64,000 nt of DNA from Brachycybe producta (GCA_036925085.1 JAUPFP010000041.1:1084001-1148000); one strand, 5' to 3'; numbered from the stretch's first letter, positions 28,401 to 35,350 are shown. A program made the numbers and translations. The notes: a model not told the origin generated them from the letters alone.

Positions 28401-29403
28401 CTTTGCAGGCAAAATTAGAAACATGATAGCGAATGGAACTTTTTGCTTTCAGGGAATGAATAACGAGCAGTTGTGTGCAAAGAAGAATTCTTATGTTATG
28501 ACATGGAATGAAAATGGTAAGTTCTGAATGAACATTTAAGACTTAAAAAAACTATTCATAGATAAACGACAAGTTGCCAAAGTACCTACTGAAAGTGTGT
28601 CTTACAGTCATGGCTATATTTTTAAACATGATACATACAAAGGGGGGAAGGAGAATGGCTTATTAATAAATTGGGCCTTTTCCCATAGGCCACTTAATTT
28701 GAGGGCCAATATTTCTTATTATAGAGCTGATTTTATAATGAATAGAACTGAAAACGTTTAAGTTTGGCAATAGGACTGGTTTTTTTTTTCGAAGTCCGTC
28801 CATACTGGGGCACACTTGGTTCGAATACACGTCTTTTAACTCCTGGTCAAATTATAGCAACATCGTTGACTAACAACAAGTGAGATGAAACATACCTTTC
28901 ACCAACCTACATTTACCATTTCAGAAGCAGCAAAAGAAAAGTATTCAGTAACTACAACCATTATCATCATTGTTTTTGCTATCGTAACCGTTATAGTTTT
29001 GTTATGTTTCGGCCGAGCCATTTTAAAAGCAAAACAAGAAAGGAACAAAATTAAAGCCATCAATGTGAGTAAAAGCCGTTAACCAAAAGCAAGTTTATGC
29101 TATACTCATAATTTTACTTGTAAATTGTAGGAAAGCATACAGGTACCACCGGCATACAAAGAAATCCACCATGAAGCTGCCATGTTAGAGGGAACCATTA
29201 TGGAGGGAACCATTGACAGTAGAGATCAGTATAGAATGAAAATCGAAGGAGGAGGAGGAGAAAGACTGTTTGAATCTCACAAGAACAAGCAGCAACCATT
29301 ACTGGCATCTAACTTGGAGGCCATGTTGCCTAATATGACACCAGAACATACTGGAAACCAACCAATTACAACTGTGCAACCGGCACCACCTCAAATGCAA
29401 TAA
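294..29403 (+). CDS. large single-pass REJ/GPS/SEA-type cell-surface protein (about 33 exons)
   Basis: Exons joined by GT..AG sites with matching phase: 294-1484, 2188-2284, 3550-3781, 3869-3987, 4455-4628, 4995-5214, 5289-7425, 7506-7674, 7746-7863, 10220-10422, 10493-about 11020, 11057-11268, 11383-11558, 12648-12826, 12928-13078, 13949-14049, 14753-14980, 15477-15591, 16672-16847, 16917-17059, 17367-17844, 18201-18387, 19469-19633, 19720-19870, 20678-22181, 22243-22403, 26289-26427, 26490-26605, 26681-26961, 27840-28220, 28334-28516, 28925-29064, 29131-29403. The predicted product is about 3,600 residues: an extracellular mosaic, one membrane helix, and a short cytoplasmic tail. The REJ-like plus GPS-like order is that of polycystin-1/PKDREJ proteins, but no PLAT domain or multi-pass channel follows. 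The only unresolved junction is exon 11 to exon 12. A cell-adhesion, gamete or mucosal receptor role is inference. Confidence 0.75.
1547..1595 (+). CDS. candidate alternative exon 2 (49 nt)
   Basis: A pyrimidine-rich acceptor ending TTGCAG precedes 49 nt that read V-F-C-L-Q-M-W-R-C in the phase left by exon 1, then A|GTAATA. The start (V-F-C) and the exit phase (1) match the stronger exon at 2188-2284, so it could replace that exon but could not be spliced in together with it. It may equally be a chance reading of intron sequence. Confidence 0.3.
2188..2284 (+). CDS. exon 2: short Cys-rich module
   Basis: The exon follows GTTACAG and reads VFCEKTGTCHPMYGYDGKWE and onward, with three Cys in 32 codons. 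It enters in phase 0 from exon 1. The phase-1 exit needed for the WAP exon is supplied by a weak A|GTTTGT donor. A stop codon (TAG at 2290-2292) lies just beyond this donor, so the donor has to be used. Similar spacing of Cys is seen in exon 4. Confidence 0.55.
3550..3987 (+). CDS. exons 3-4: WAP-like four-disulfide module and Cys-rich module
   Basis: Exon 3 (3550-3781) contains CPSGEIYPLP...C followed by DSDCPLQSKCC and a later HCVW. That is the Cys pattern of a WAP domain, including the hallmark C-x-x-D-x-x-C...CC core. Exon 4 (3869-3987) joins in phase 2 and adds a second Cys cluster (CPSTWEYCDDKQRCVRNGSC). WAP domains are usually protease inhibitors or antimicrobial modules in secreted proteins. 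Inhibitor activity here is not implied. Confidence 0.65.
4455..7425 (+). CDS. exons 5-7: cadherin-like module and long Ser/Thr-rich linker
   Basis: Exons 4455-4628, 4995-5214 and 5289-7425 join in consistent phases. Near 5360-5490 the protein reads LTLQPNFYGNVTFNV and then IVTVLPTNDAPI, the signature of tandem cadherin-like repeats (strand 'F.G..TF.V', end 'V.VxPxNDAPx'). A partial upstream copy reads VLNVTPLRPVLEDEEIEFE. The rest of exon 7, about 6120-7190, is Ser/Thr-rich with TTTTTR runs, then a second beta-rich block leads to the splice donor at 7426. Several N-glycosylation sites are visible. Exon 7 is unusually large for this gene (2,137 nt). Confidence 0.65.
7506..10422 (+). CDS. exons 8-10: Cys-rich 'CxxCGGNG...CxDC' modules
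   Basis: Exon 8 (7506-7674) ends with DDCLICGGNGKLCRDCNGKI. Exon 9 (7746-7863) adds DCNECSEYKVRDCGLQCHDV. Exon 10 (10220-10422) adds CGVCSTNGTETPDNDEAHFC and another C-x-x-C. The C-x-x-C-G-G-N-G motif recalls the Cys-rich modules of ADAMTS-like and other extracellular matrix proteins, but I cannot assign a named domain. Phases agree at both joins. The 2.36-kb intron before exon 10 is one of the largest in the gene. Confidence 0.6.
7864..10219 (+). other. 2.36-kb intron without recognised gene
   Basis: Non-coding between exons 9 and 10. It contains a short inverted pair around 8418-8465 (TTTTGGTACCACTGGACCAA and its complement). From about 9430 to 9960 there is a dispersed repeat rich in CTTGCAAG-type motifs that recurs inverted at about 17165-17270. 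Confidence 0.5.
10493..11268 (+). CDS. exons 11-12: Ig-like and IPT/TIG-like modules
   Basis: Exon 11 (from 10493) is beta-rich and includes ISSWDNWFCHLHEGALKF. Exon 12 (11057-11268) opens ITLLGSGFVNSIDLWCFYKL and later has NTVRCNV, the 'G.GF....CxF' and 'V.C' pattern of IPT/TIG domains. The join is unresolved. A GT at 11022-11023 would leave the wrong phase for exon 12; a GT at 10981 would fit the phase but drops 13 coding-looking codons. The intron would be only about 35-76 nt. A sequence error or allele-specific indel is possible. Confidence 0.5.
11383..17844 (+). CDS. exons 13-21: REJ-like region
   Basis: Nine exons with agreeing phases (coordinates in the whole-gene entry). Features typical of REJ regions of polycystin-1-like proteins are the FYWEI and FYWKC strands (15477, 16917), VVTPTKISVPTNQGFLLDAQ, FTVHVVALDGRKASASVDV (about 17370-17430), and a late YNIRLTASHPLDGTTYAEIR. 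Exon 13 contains INVTFDRNIRTSSC. REJ regions fold as FNIII-like beta sandwiches and occur in sea-urchin sperm receptor for egg jelly and polycystin-1. Introns here hold a Z-DNA-like tract, a MITE and other repeats. Confidence 0.6.
11905..12160. repeat. alternating purine-pyrimidine (CA/TG/CG) tract
   Basis: About 240 bp of degenerate repeat built from ACACGTGTGCGCATGTGTAC-like units. Purines and pyrimidines alternate with few breaks, and many units are self-complementary. Such tracts favour Z-DNA and cruciform structures. Several overlapping open frames on both strands (all rich in Cys, His, Val, Thr) arise only from the periodicity and are not genes. It lies in the intron between exons 13 and 14. 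Confidence 0.9.
13247..13700. mobile_element. MITE-like element with inverted ends
   Basis: The left end has AAAGCTGGCCATGTACACAC followed by a G and a T-run. The right end has the complement-like AACGTGTGAGTGTGTGTGGC CAGCT. A third related segment lies inside at about 13542-13566. No transposase frame is present. Found in the intron before exon 16. The exact ends and target duplication could not be fixed. Confidence 0.5.
16100..16671 (+). other. intron segment without recognised gene
   Basis: Non-coding sequence before exon 19. A frame at 16253-16627 is open on the + strand but has no homology that I recognise and no matching splice sites. Confidence 0.4.
17155..17270 (-). repeat. dispersed repeat, inverted copy of 9820-9890
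   Basis: The sequence around GCCAAATATTGCTGTGAATC and TTGCACAGTTTCTTGC matches the complement of about 9820-9890. Two copies in opposite orientation in introns of one gene suggest a small non-autonomous transposon. Confidence 0.55.
18201..19870 (+). CDS. exons 22-24: end of REJ region and start of GAIN-like helical region
   Basis: Exon 22 (18201-18387) begins VSPSSGIALLTPF, a typical REJ motif. Exons 23 (19469-19633) and 24 (19720-19870) continue with VANTTEKLTVILKAC and a helical block GDLEAALQQSISTLQTLQFC. Helices at this position, between REJ and GPS, are expected for the GAIN subdomain. ORF-like sequence at 18907-19125 lies inside the intron and lacks a matching acceptor. Confidence 0.6.
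20678..22181 (+). CDS. exon 25: GAIN-like linker with expanded Ser-Asn-Pro repeat
   Basis: This 1,504-nt exon starts LLWSSSSYDQAIDILSALAN, a helical block of the type found before GPS motifs. It is then interrupted by about 21 copies of an 8-residue repeat (SNSSPNSD, later SNSSPNSN) from about 20970 to 21480. After it come basic, Asn-rich and Tyr/Ser-rich stretches, then MDILDLYEPLTANQVQILLH. The acceptor at 20677 and donor at 22182 are good and phases match both neighbours. The repeat looks like a recent replication-slippage expansion inside an otherwise folded region. Confidence 0.7.
20970..21480 (+). repeat. coding minisatellite, 24-bp unit
   Basis: Tandem units of TCGAACTCCAGTCCTAATTC plus four bases (24 bp), about 21 copies, in frame in exon 25. 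The first seven units carry GAT (Asp) at the last codon. Later units carry AAT (Asn), and the final units change AGT to AAT (Ser to Asn). This gradient shows stepwise block duplication. Long open frames on both strands here are by-products of the repeat. Confidence 0.95.
22243..26605 (+). CDS. exons 26-28: GAIN-like end and GPS-like motif
   Basis: Exons 22243-22403, 26289-26427 and 26490-26605 join in phase across a 3.9-kb intron full of mobile elements. Exon 28 reads KCAALNETAWRTDIC, then a Cys, then VTCTCPPTGYYG. The C...LN..W....C.......C.C spacing is that of a GPS motif. The usual cleavage tripeptide (His-Leu-Ser/Thr) after the last Cys is absent (PPTGYY instead), so GPS autoproteolysis is unlikely. 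The upstream exon LVTWGALYGNTVAVDLFEFV suits the GAIN beta subdomain. Confidence 0.6.
22473..22975 (+). mobile_element. solo LTR, family A, forward (TSD GTAC)
   Basis: Begins TGCAACACCCTGTATTTCGC and ends CTCTACTTTGTTACA, flanked on both sides by GTAC (22469-22472 and 22976-22979), the 4-bp duplication expected for a Ty3/gypsy-type insertion. It contains GGGTATAAAAGACC, a good TATA box. It is about 503 bp with no internal element, so it is a product of LTR-LTR recombination. It lies in the intron between exons 26 and 27. Confidence 0.8.
23230..24404. mobile_element. TIR element with about 50-bp inverted ends
   Basis: The left end (GTCACTAATATTACCGTATT... to CCTCCTGGAAA, 23230-23280) is the near-complement of the right end (about 24352-24404, CCAGGAGGGTAGC...ATTAGTGAC). 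The interior has CTGCAGAA-rich tandem repeats and no transposase. A related left end recurs at about 30059. Superfamily not determined; no clear target duplication seen. Confidence 0.6.
23365..23765. repeat. tandem repeat of about 160 bp inside the TIR element
   Basis: TTCTGCAGAATTTATCTGCA begins each unit (about 23367, 23539, and a degenerate third copy near 23699). Two units share the block AGCTGTGTACTCAAAACCCA. Later sequence to about 24320 keeps many shorter CTGCAGA motifs. Confidence 0.75.
24411..24457. repeat. perfect palindrome, 23-bp arms, 1-nt loop
   Basis: ATGGGGTGAGGTTAAAAAAT TAG, one C, then the exact complement. The right arm ends at the insertion site of the reverse solo LTR. 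A related ATTTTTAACCTCATCCCA occurs at about 30132-30151 without its partner. Confidence 0.9.
24458..24972 (-). mobile_element. solo LTR, family A, reverse (TSD CCAT)
   Basis: Reverse-orientation relative of 22473-22975. On the + strand it starts TGTAACAATGTAGAGCTCTT and ends CAGGGTGTTACA, flanked by CCAT at 24454-24457 and 24973-24976. It shares the TATA region (GGTATAAAAGACCGTGTTTC on the minus strand) and both termini with the forward copy. Frames open across it (for example 24642-24980) are not genes. Confidence 0.8.
24977..25190 (+). repeat. dispersed repeat B, copy 1
   Basis: Shares AGATAAAAAAAAGTATA and CGCCATCTTGTATTAGCTGA-like sequence, in the same order, with 30240-30480. This is a dispersed repeat, not a gene. 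Confidence 0.65.
25195..25605 (+). mobile_element. diverged LTR relic related to family A
   Basis: The end CCCATAACAGGAACTCTACA CTGTTACA parallels the family A end. It contains AAGGTATAAAGCCCGTACC. A reverse copy lies at about 29700-30010 (shared CAAATGGTCCCGTTGGCAA block, seen as its complement there). The left end and target duplication are unclear. Confidence 0.5.
25606..26288 (+). other. intron remainder before exon 27
   Basis: No gene or recognised element. It contains an imperfect inverted pair around 25838-25965 (GATAGATACTGAATTTACAT and ATTCAGTATCTATC), possibly another small TIR element. Confidence 0.4.
26681..28516 (+). CDS. exons 29-31: two SEA-like modules
   Basis: Exon 29 (26681-26961) ends with a module reading FTLNGDYEKSVLTVGVHEF ... 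VTVDYFPKIFISKG. Exon 30 (27840-28220) starts SIKVDVRVTP and then repeats the module, FVLNGDYDYSVKKVGKENF ... YYFLQFDVQKG. Exon 31 (28334-28516) starts SIEVTTMIAPDRN. Both modules are split by a phase-1 intron at the same Gly-Ser, so they are products of exon duplication. KGSI(K/E)V resembles the G|S-V-V-V autocleavage strand of SEA domains, which often sit next to the membrane in mucin-like proteins. Assignment to SEA is by pattern only. Confidence 0.5.
26962..27839 (+). other. intron between the SEA-like exons
   Basis: 878 nt without a recognised element. It splits the module at the same Gly-Ser as the next intron (28221-28333). The latter contains a (TC)n run of about 24 nt at 28287-28310. 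Confidence 0.5.
28925..29403 (+). CDS. exons 32-33: transmembrane helix and PPAY-containing tail
   Basis: Exon 32 (28925-29064) encodes a single hydrophobic helix, TTTIIIIVFAIVTVIVLLCF, followed by basic residues (stop-transfer). Exon 33 (29131-29403) encodes a tail of about 90 residues with VPPAYKEIHH near its start, a class I WW-domain ligand (PPxY), an acidic/Gly-rich patch and a Pro/Gln-rich end, then TAA. This makes the protein type I single-pass. PPxY tails commonly recruit Nedd4-type ligases or YAP-like proteins. That is known for other receptors and is inference here. Confidence 0.75.
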
Positions 29404-29640
29404 TGCTCTTCTCGACAAACTACGATCTCAAAACATTCCTCTTCAGATATATTATTTGTTGTAACTTGTGTTAAATGTAAAAAAATGTATTTTTATTAGT
29501 CTAAATATAAGCAAACATGTCGTACACAAAAGTAAACAAAGCAGCAGTAACCGTGATATTAAATAAAATAGTAAACGAAAAAACCGAAAGTATTTTTATT
29601 ATTATTATTATATTACTTGCTTTTAATTATTTATTATTAT
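29404..29640 (+). other. 3' UTR and probable polyadenylation signal of the receptor gene
   Basis: AT-rich sequence after the TAA stop. AATAAA at 29562-29567 is the best-placed polyadenylation signal, about 160 bases after the stop. A TTA-rich microsatellite follows at about 29596-29645. Confidence 0.55.
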
Positions 29641-29699
29641 TAATAAGGTGGTGGAATAGATATTTATTTTGTTTGCTTTCCCCAGGATGGCGCACCTGC

Positions 29700-30010
29700 A
29701 TGGCTATTATGTTCAGGGCCTGAACTAGCCAAGTTTCAACTGGGGCAAGCCAGAATTTTAGCGCCCCCGCAGGCGAAAGGGAGAAAATGTAATATGAAAG
29801 GAAAGAAAATTGAATATGAAAAGTGTAATATAATATATAAGTATGTAAGTTAGTACGTGCAACAATCCCATTAAAATGTTGAATAAAGATGAAGATGGCA
29901 TAGCGTTGCCAACGGGACCATTTCATATGAGTAGTTTCAGTTTCATAAATCAGTAAATTGACCATGAGATGATTAAGGCTCGGGCTGTGTACACCTGTGC
30001 GATGCACTCA
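29700..30010 (-). mobile_element. LTR relic, reverse orientation
   Basis: The complement of this stretch matches 25380-25560, including TTCATCTTTATTCAACAT and the block around GGTCCCGTTGGCAA. It is heavily diverged and shows no coding content. Confidence 0.5.
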
Positions 30011-30049
30011 TGCTCAAGAAAAAAGGCGGAGGAACTGTAGGAATTGGGG

Positions 30050-30480
30050 TGCGGGAAATCGGTCACTAATGCTACCATATTGGTTACGTCACGCTACAGC
30101 TCTTTAGAAACTCTTCCGCTAACGGATTACGCTAATTTTTAACCTCATCCCACTTAAAATACATGTACCCCGCCATTGCAGTCATTCTAACAGTTTCTTT
30201 CTGAGGAAAACAAACCTCACATTTTCTTACAGATTTTTTTTCTTATGAAAACATAAAATGGGTCCCGATATTATCATTTTCTGCACTGATACTAATTTCG
30301 GCGCAAAAACTGAAGAATTAATAGATAAAAAAAAGTATAAAGGCCACCATCTTGTATTAGCTGAAAAACCTCCTTTTGATGAAGATGTTTTCGTTTAAGT
30401 GAAAATAACGTCATTTTGCCTACGTCAGTCATCATTAGCGGAAATCTTAGCAGTGATTAGAAACGCTCCCAATAATGCGA
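30050..30480 (+). repeat. dispersed repeat B, copy 2, with a TIR-like end
   Basis: GGTCACTAATGCTACCATAT at 30059 matches the end of the TIR element in the intron at 23230. From 30240 on, the sequence parallels 24980-25190. This links the two repeat blocks as one composite family. Confidence 0.6.
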
Positions 30481-32715
30481 TTAGATCAACGGTTAAGATT
30501 AGATCAACGGTTAAGTTTAGAAACTTGCCGAACATAAAGAGCCTATAGACACTCCTTAGTTTCAGACTTTCAGGTGCTGTGAAACACAAAATGAAATTCA
30601 AATTGAAATGACATAACATCACAAAAGGAGCAGAAACGAAAGCATTTGCGGGCACCCTGCAAAACAGTTCATACGAATGTCTTGCACACCCTTGTTACGG
30701 CCCTGATAACTTGAACTCTGCACATTTTACCATGTCCCAAATGAACGTGATGAGCACTTAAGACCATTAATAGAGGTAGACAGAACATGAGCCACAGGAT
30801 ATGCTAAAAGACAGTTGTTTATCCCAGGAATATCATGTTTCACAACGAGAGTTTTGCCCACAGTCACGTGACAAGTACCTCTTGTCATGTTGGTCCCACG
30901 GTTTATTGCAGGCCCTCCGTCTATTCACAGTCTAAGGATGAACATGATAGCACAATTCCTATCATCAGAAAGTACACTTTCTTTTGAGGAAAACTTACTT
31001 TGAAATTTCTCCTTTTGAGGATAGACTTAAAAAGAACATTTTCATTCTAAAGTGGTGTCCACACTTTAATCATTTCAAATAGAATGAAATAACAGAAATC
31101 ACTTACATTTTAATTTATCCATCTTCCTCTGAGTACAGTGTTTTTTTTTTTTACCAATTAAGTCAGATGCAAAAAGCTTTCACAAACGAAAATGTAAAAT
31201 TCCATGTTTATGATGTGCGGTGTACGTTGTACATCATGAAAAAATTGATTTGGACTTCAAGTTAGATCAAAAATCTTGTCTACATTTGCGCTAAATTGAA
31301 CAAATTTTGTTGAATGTGGTTTCAGTTAATTACAAACAAGGTGATTACAATCTGGCTGCACATAAAATAACTCTAAACACATTTAATCAGGTAAAGGCGC
31401 TTCTAATAATTGATGATTTCCATGAGAAGATAATAATTATAAAATTAACCTTGAAATTCTCTAAAACAGTACTTCGTACCTAAATGCAATATATTCGAGG
31501 TGGGATGAATCCTAAATTTTCTGGAATTCAAATCCTAAAAAAGTTCTCGAATCCCTCAAATCTCCTGTATCTCTCGAATCCTGTGTTATTCATTAAGAAG
31601 ATACAAATAAATGAAATAATATTAAATATTAAATTATTAATACTAAACGACAGGGTGGCACTCAGGGTCGCCGCCACAAGGTCCCGGTACCACCGAAATT
31701 GCAACAATCGCCATTTTTTTTGTTACAGAACGCTTTTATTGGACGCCAATGGAGTTAAAACTAATTTTAACCAAAGTTTTAACCGTTTTTTTAGGCCAGG
31801 ATTCGAAATATTCGAAAGACAAAAACGCGGGAAGATTCGAGTTTTCGAATCTCGAATATTTTTCAAGATTCACCTGATTCAAATCTCCCATCCTTACTTA
31901 ATATCGGGAAGATAACGTGTTCTATTCAAGCCCTACATAAAATATATAAGAAATTCGTAATTGAGTTGTTTCACGAAAGAAACAACTTGCAACATAATCA
32001 TCACCACAAGAACGGGGACAACAGAATCTTCCCAGAAAAAAAAACTCCACTCAAATCAACAATTACTAGTAGATTCATATTCCTTACAAAACTAGAACAC
32101 GATGAAGCTATGTATCCTGTACCCGACATGTGATTAAATTTGATAAAACAATACAAACGTAAAAATAAAATTTTGCATAGCATTTTATTTATTTTTTTTA
32201 AAAAATCCACTTACAGAATGTTAATCAATTTAAAAACAAAATAAACTAGTGACTAATGTTCAATAAATACAAGTTTTAAGTTCGAATAAATTAATTGCAG
32301 CTAAGTGCAGATTGCTTTGAATGACAGAATCTTTCTATGACTAAAATGCATCAATTGTAATGTACAACACAAACTCAACCCCAAGTCAATGCATTAAAGG
32401 TCTGGTTCCACATACATGTATACCTGCCTCATCCTAAAAAGAAGCTCGTGACGTCAAAGGGAGTCACACTTTTTTTTTTAGAATTGTTTCATTTTGTTTG
32501 AGAACCAAAATAAAAATGGGTAATATAGCTACTACTTATACTTCAGTAAAAAAAAAAAAGTAATGCAACGCAATGAAGTCAATACCGCATATTTTCGTCA
32601 AAATTTAACCTGTAGTCAGCTAAAAAAAAAAAGATGTGTAGCTGCTACGTCATAATCAGCTGAACTGCCTTTTTCATTTTTAATGAGATCTGTTTGGTTA
32701 GTTAGTATTTCAATG
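30481..32715. other. intergenic stretch without recognised gene
   Basis: AT-rich. No coding exon can be supported. A TTCGAAT-rich stretch (about 31500-31880) has weak internal inverted similarity, possibly an old transposon. A direct repeat GATTAGATCAACGGTTAAG occurs twice near 30479-30513. Confidence 0.4.
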
Positions 32716-33202
32716 CTTATGACTAGGGCTCGGATGTTGATGACCTAAAAAATGGAAAAAAATGACCATATAAAATGCCCTTTAAAAAGTAAAAAAATGA
32801 CCTTAAAAATTGGGAAAATGACCTAACTTAAATTCACCCTATACCTATTCAGAATTGCACTGAACAACTAAGTGCATTCTGCGGTACTTTTGTTTCACAC
32901 AATGTGGAAAATATATTTTCACTAAACTCAGCAACAAGTTGTCGTAAAGGGTAGTAGTACACACCGGGAATCTTTGTTGCGGTACATTCTTTGTTGCGGT
33001 ACATTGTTGCAGGGCTGAATCGTGGCTGAATCTCGTCTGTTGCGATTCTGTCCCGCAACAATGTTGAAATGTTGCGGGGCTGAATCTCAGCAGCTCAGAT
33101 TCATGTTTTTTGAGCCCAATCGAAATGGGAAACATTTCAACATTGTTGCGGGACATTTCATGGTGTGGACGTCTTTTGAAATATAAACAAAGACTCAAAT
33201 GG

Positions 33203-33256
33203 CTCAGTTTGCTTTTAATTATTAAAGACGTCTTTAATAATTAAAAGCAAACTGAG
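33203..33256. repeat. 54-bp perfect palindrome
   Basis: CTCAGTTTGCTTTTAATTAT TAAAGAC followed directly by its exact complement, with no spacer. The flanks AGACTCAAA and TTGAGTCT extend the pairing imperfectly. It lies in the left half of the split hAT-like element. Confidence 0.9.
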
Positions 33257-33271
33257 CTTTTTGAGTCTTGC

Positions 33272-33344
33272 TCAGTGGTCCACATCTTTTTTTAAGTCTA
33301 TAGACTATAGTACCAGACTTAAAAAAAGATGCGGACCACTGAAA
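33272..33344. repeat. inverted repeat, about 28-bp arms
   Basis: TCAGTGGTCCACATCTTTTT TTAAGTCT and its near-complement AGACTTAAAAAAAGATGCGG ACCACTGA surround a 15-nt loop. It is adjacent to the 54-bp palindrome. Confidence 0.85.
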
Positions 33345-34210
33345 ATACTGTTAAACAAATTTTGCATAAATTGTGTAACTGTGTTTCAGGTTGTCCAAAA
33401 GGCTTAAACCGAATGTGCTCTCAGCTGAGAAGAGCTTGTGTGCCCACCACCATTTCTGCTTTATTTGCCCTCTTTATAAATCATCGTGTAGGCCCATATT
33501 GCAAGGGCCACTTCCGCTGGTGATATTTATGTTAGGTGTAGAAATAACAAACAAAACACCTAACATATTCCAAAAAATACGATAGAAGATAAAAAATAAA
33601 TTAACTAATTAGTAATACATTAATGGTCAATGAGGAAGTTAAAAAATTCATTAAAAGTCAAACATCCTGTTTAAAGAATTAAAAAAAAAGTAACATTTTT
33701 GCACACACTGTATAAGGAAATAGTTCAAACAGGAAACAAAGAAAAGAAAGAAAATAAAAATTTAAAAAAGGGATTAATTAAGGGATTATTAATTATTATA
33801 TATCAACTATTTAATTAATAAACTCAAAAAGACAATATTAATTGCATAATTAAAATATTGTTAATTTCATTTAATAGGAGGTAAATACAACAATAATAAA
33901 ATAGTCCCAAAATAAAAACTTTATAAAAAATTAAAAGGAATAAAAAGGGTTAAATTAAAAAAGGCAAAAAATGTTACAAAGTATAAAAACAGGATGAAGA
34001 CAAAAAGAAAACGATCAAAATGTTCGATAACGGTTAAAGAAAGGAACTTGATGTCAAAAAATAGGTACGATAACATCGGAAAAAAGGCTTAACGCAGGAA
34101 ACACATAGCGAAACATTAACTACACAAATTCACAATAACAGGAAATCATAGTCCGGAACCGTAGGTAATAAAAGACGTAGCCATGTTTATTTCAAACAGA
34201 ACTCTCGGAA

Positions 34211-34534
34211 TTGGAGGAACAGAGTAGTCAGAATGGGAGGAACATAAGAGTCTCGAAATTGGAGAATACGAGAAAGACACAACATGTAGATTCTCGAAAG
34301 TTAAGAGAAAAAAAAAGAGAATCTAAAATTGGAGAAGGAAAGAGATTCTCGAAATTGGAGAAAGAAAGCAGAGGTAGGACACTGGAGTCCAAAAAGTTAG
34401 ATGACAGAAAAGAGTTAGATGACAGAAAAGAGTTAGATGACAGAAAAGAGTTAGATGACAGAAAAGAGTTCAGAAGTGAGAAGTTAAAAGTGTGTGACGA
34501 TAAGTGCAAAAGGTTCCAAAGTGCAGTGCAGTGA
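34211..34534 (+). CDS. hypothetical basic/acidic repeat ORF inside the 5' LTR
   Basis: 107 codons, highly charged, with four LDDRKE repeats produced by the 18-bp minisatellite. The start codon shown by the open frame is not a confident one. In the 3' LTR the same frame is broken after about 60 codons by an extra A. Probably not a functional gene. Confidence 0.2.
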   Translation: MEEQSSQNGRNIRVSKLENTRKTQHVDSRKLREKKRESKIGEGKRFSKLEKESRGRTLESKKLDDRKELDDRKELDDRKELDDRKEFRSEKLKVCDDKCKRFQSAVQ

Positions 34535-34637
34535 AAAAGTGTGTGGAAATATAACCATCGAGCTAACGGAATACTGGAATATCGTTTAGTTGCAGCAAAA
34601 AAAAAAAAGTAAGAAACCACATTTAATTATTATTTAG

Positions 34638-34832
34638 ATGGCCAACTGGGAAAGGAAGGGTTTAACCATTTGGAGTCCCCAAAAAATAAATCCCCAAGCC
34701 CATACACAGTCAAAAAGGGAAGGGAAGGGTCCAAAAACATTTGAAAGTCCCAAAAGTGAATTCCCAAACACAAAATTCAGAGTGGGAAAGGGATCCAGAA
34801 TACTGAAAATAGGGTTAAGAGGGTTAGCATAG
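34638..34832 (+). CDS. small ORF conserved in both LTRs
   Basis: 64 codons starting MANWERKGLTIWSPQKINPQ, Lys/Pro/Ser-rich, with no recognised domain. The copy at 42055-42249 encodes an identical protein; the only base change I see is a synonymous AGG/AGA. Because the LTRs are young, this is weak evidence for coding. Confidence 0.3.
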   Translation: MANWERKGLTIWSPQKINPQAHTQSKREGKGPKTFESPKSEFPNTKFRVGKGSRILKIGLRGLA

Positions 34833-35333
34833 GATTCCACATCTTGGTAGTTCTAATTCTTGGATGTTGGTTGGGGGCAAGTTTGATTACAGCAGTTGTC
34901 AATGTGTTCTTTGAAATTTTATGCACAGCCGCAGCACGGAGTAAGTGCCATCTTAGTGGTTTTATTCCGTATCCTGCCTTTCTGTGAAAATTGAAAAACT
35001 GATAGGACCTGTCATTGTTCTTTTTCTAGAATATTGACTTTGTCGTACAGTTGACAAAAAACTAAGAGTGGGGGAGGAACAAAACAAATATTCTAAATCG
35101 TAACCTCTTGTAAACTTATTAAAATTATTGTAAAATTATTAATAAAATTCATTTAAAATCAAACCAACTAAATGAATTCGACTTTTTGAAATAAACACAA
35201 AGTTTGCCTTGCTACGAACTGTATAAGCCTTCACTGGCTTTAGGACCTGTTAAAACAATCTTAACCTTTTCTCGTAAAAGCTAAATTAAGTCTTTTTCCT
35301 GTCCCTAAACAGAGGCAGGCGAGAAATAACAAG

Positions 35334-35350
35334 TGGCGCAGTCGACAGGA
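35334..35350 (+). promoter_or_regulatory. primer binding site
   Basis: TGGCGCAGTCGACAGGA starts two bases after the 5' LTR. The same 17 bases follow the 5' LTR of the second element (45767-45783). The sequence is consistent with the 3' end of a tRNA-Ser, a primer used by several gypsy-type elements. The actual host tRNA was not checked. Confidence 0.8.

Larger units (their letters stand above)
33530..35331 (+). mobile_element. 5' LTR of the gag-env element
   Basis: 1,802 bp. It begins with a 9-bp hairpin (TGTTAGGTG ... CACCTAACA). GTATAAAAAC at 33981 is a possible TATA box; the 3' LTR has GTAGAAAAAC at that place. AATAAA at 35141 may serve polyadenylation. Four copies of an 18-bp unit (AGAGTTAGATGACAGAAA) lie at about 34389-34460, against two in the 3' LTR. 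Confidence 0.9.

Noticed and set aside
294-29403. Polycystin-1 or PKDREJ orthologue
   Set aside because: REJ-like and GPS-like parts are present, but no PLAT domain and only one membrane helix follow. Called a related ectodomain mosaic instead.
34211-34534. LTR frame of 107 codons as a real gene
   Set aside because: Its content is largely the LTR minisatellite and its counterpart in the 3' LTR is frameshifted; kept only as a low-confidence entry.
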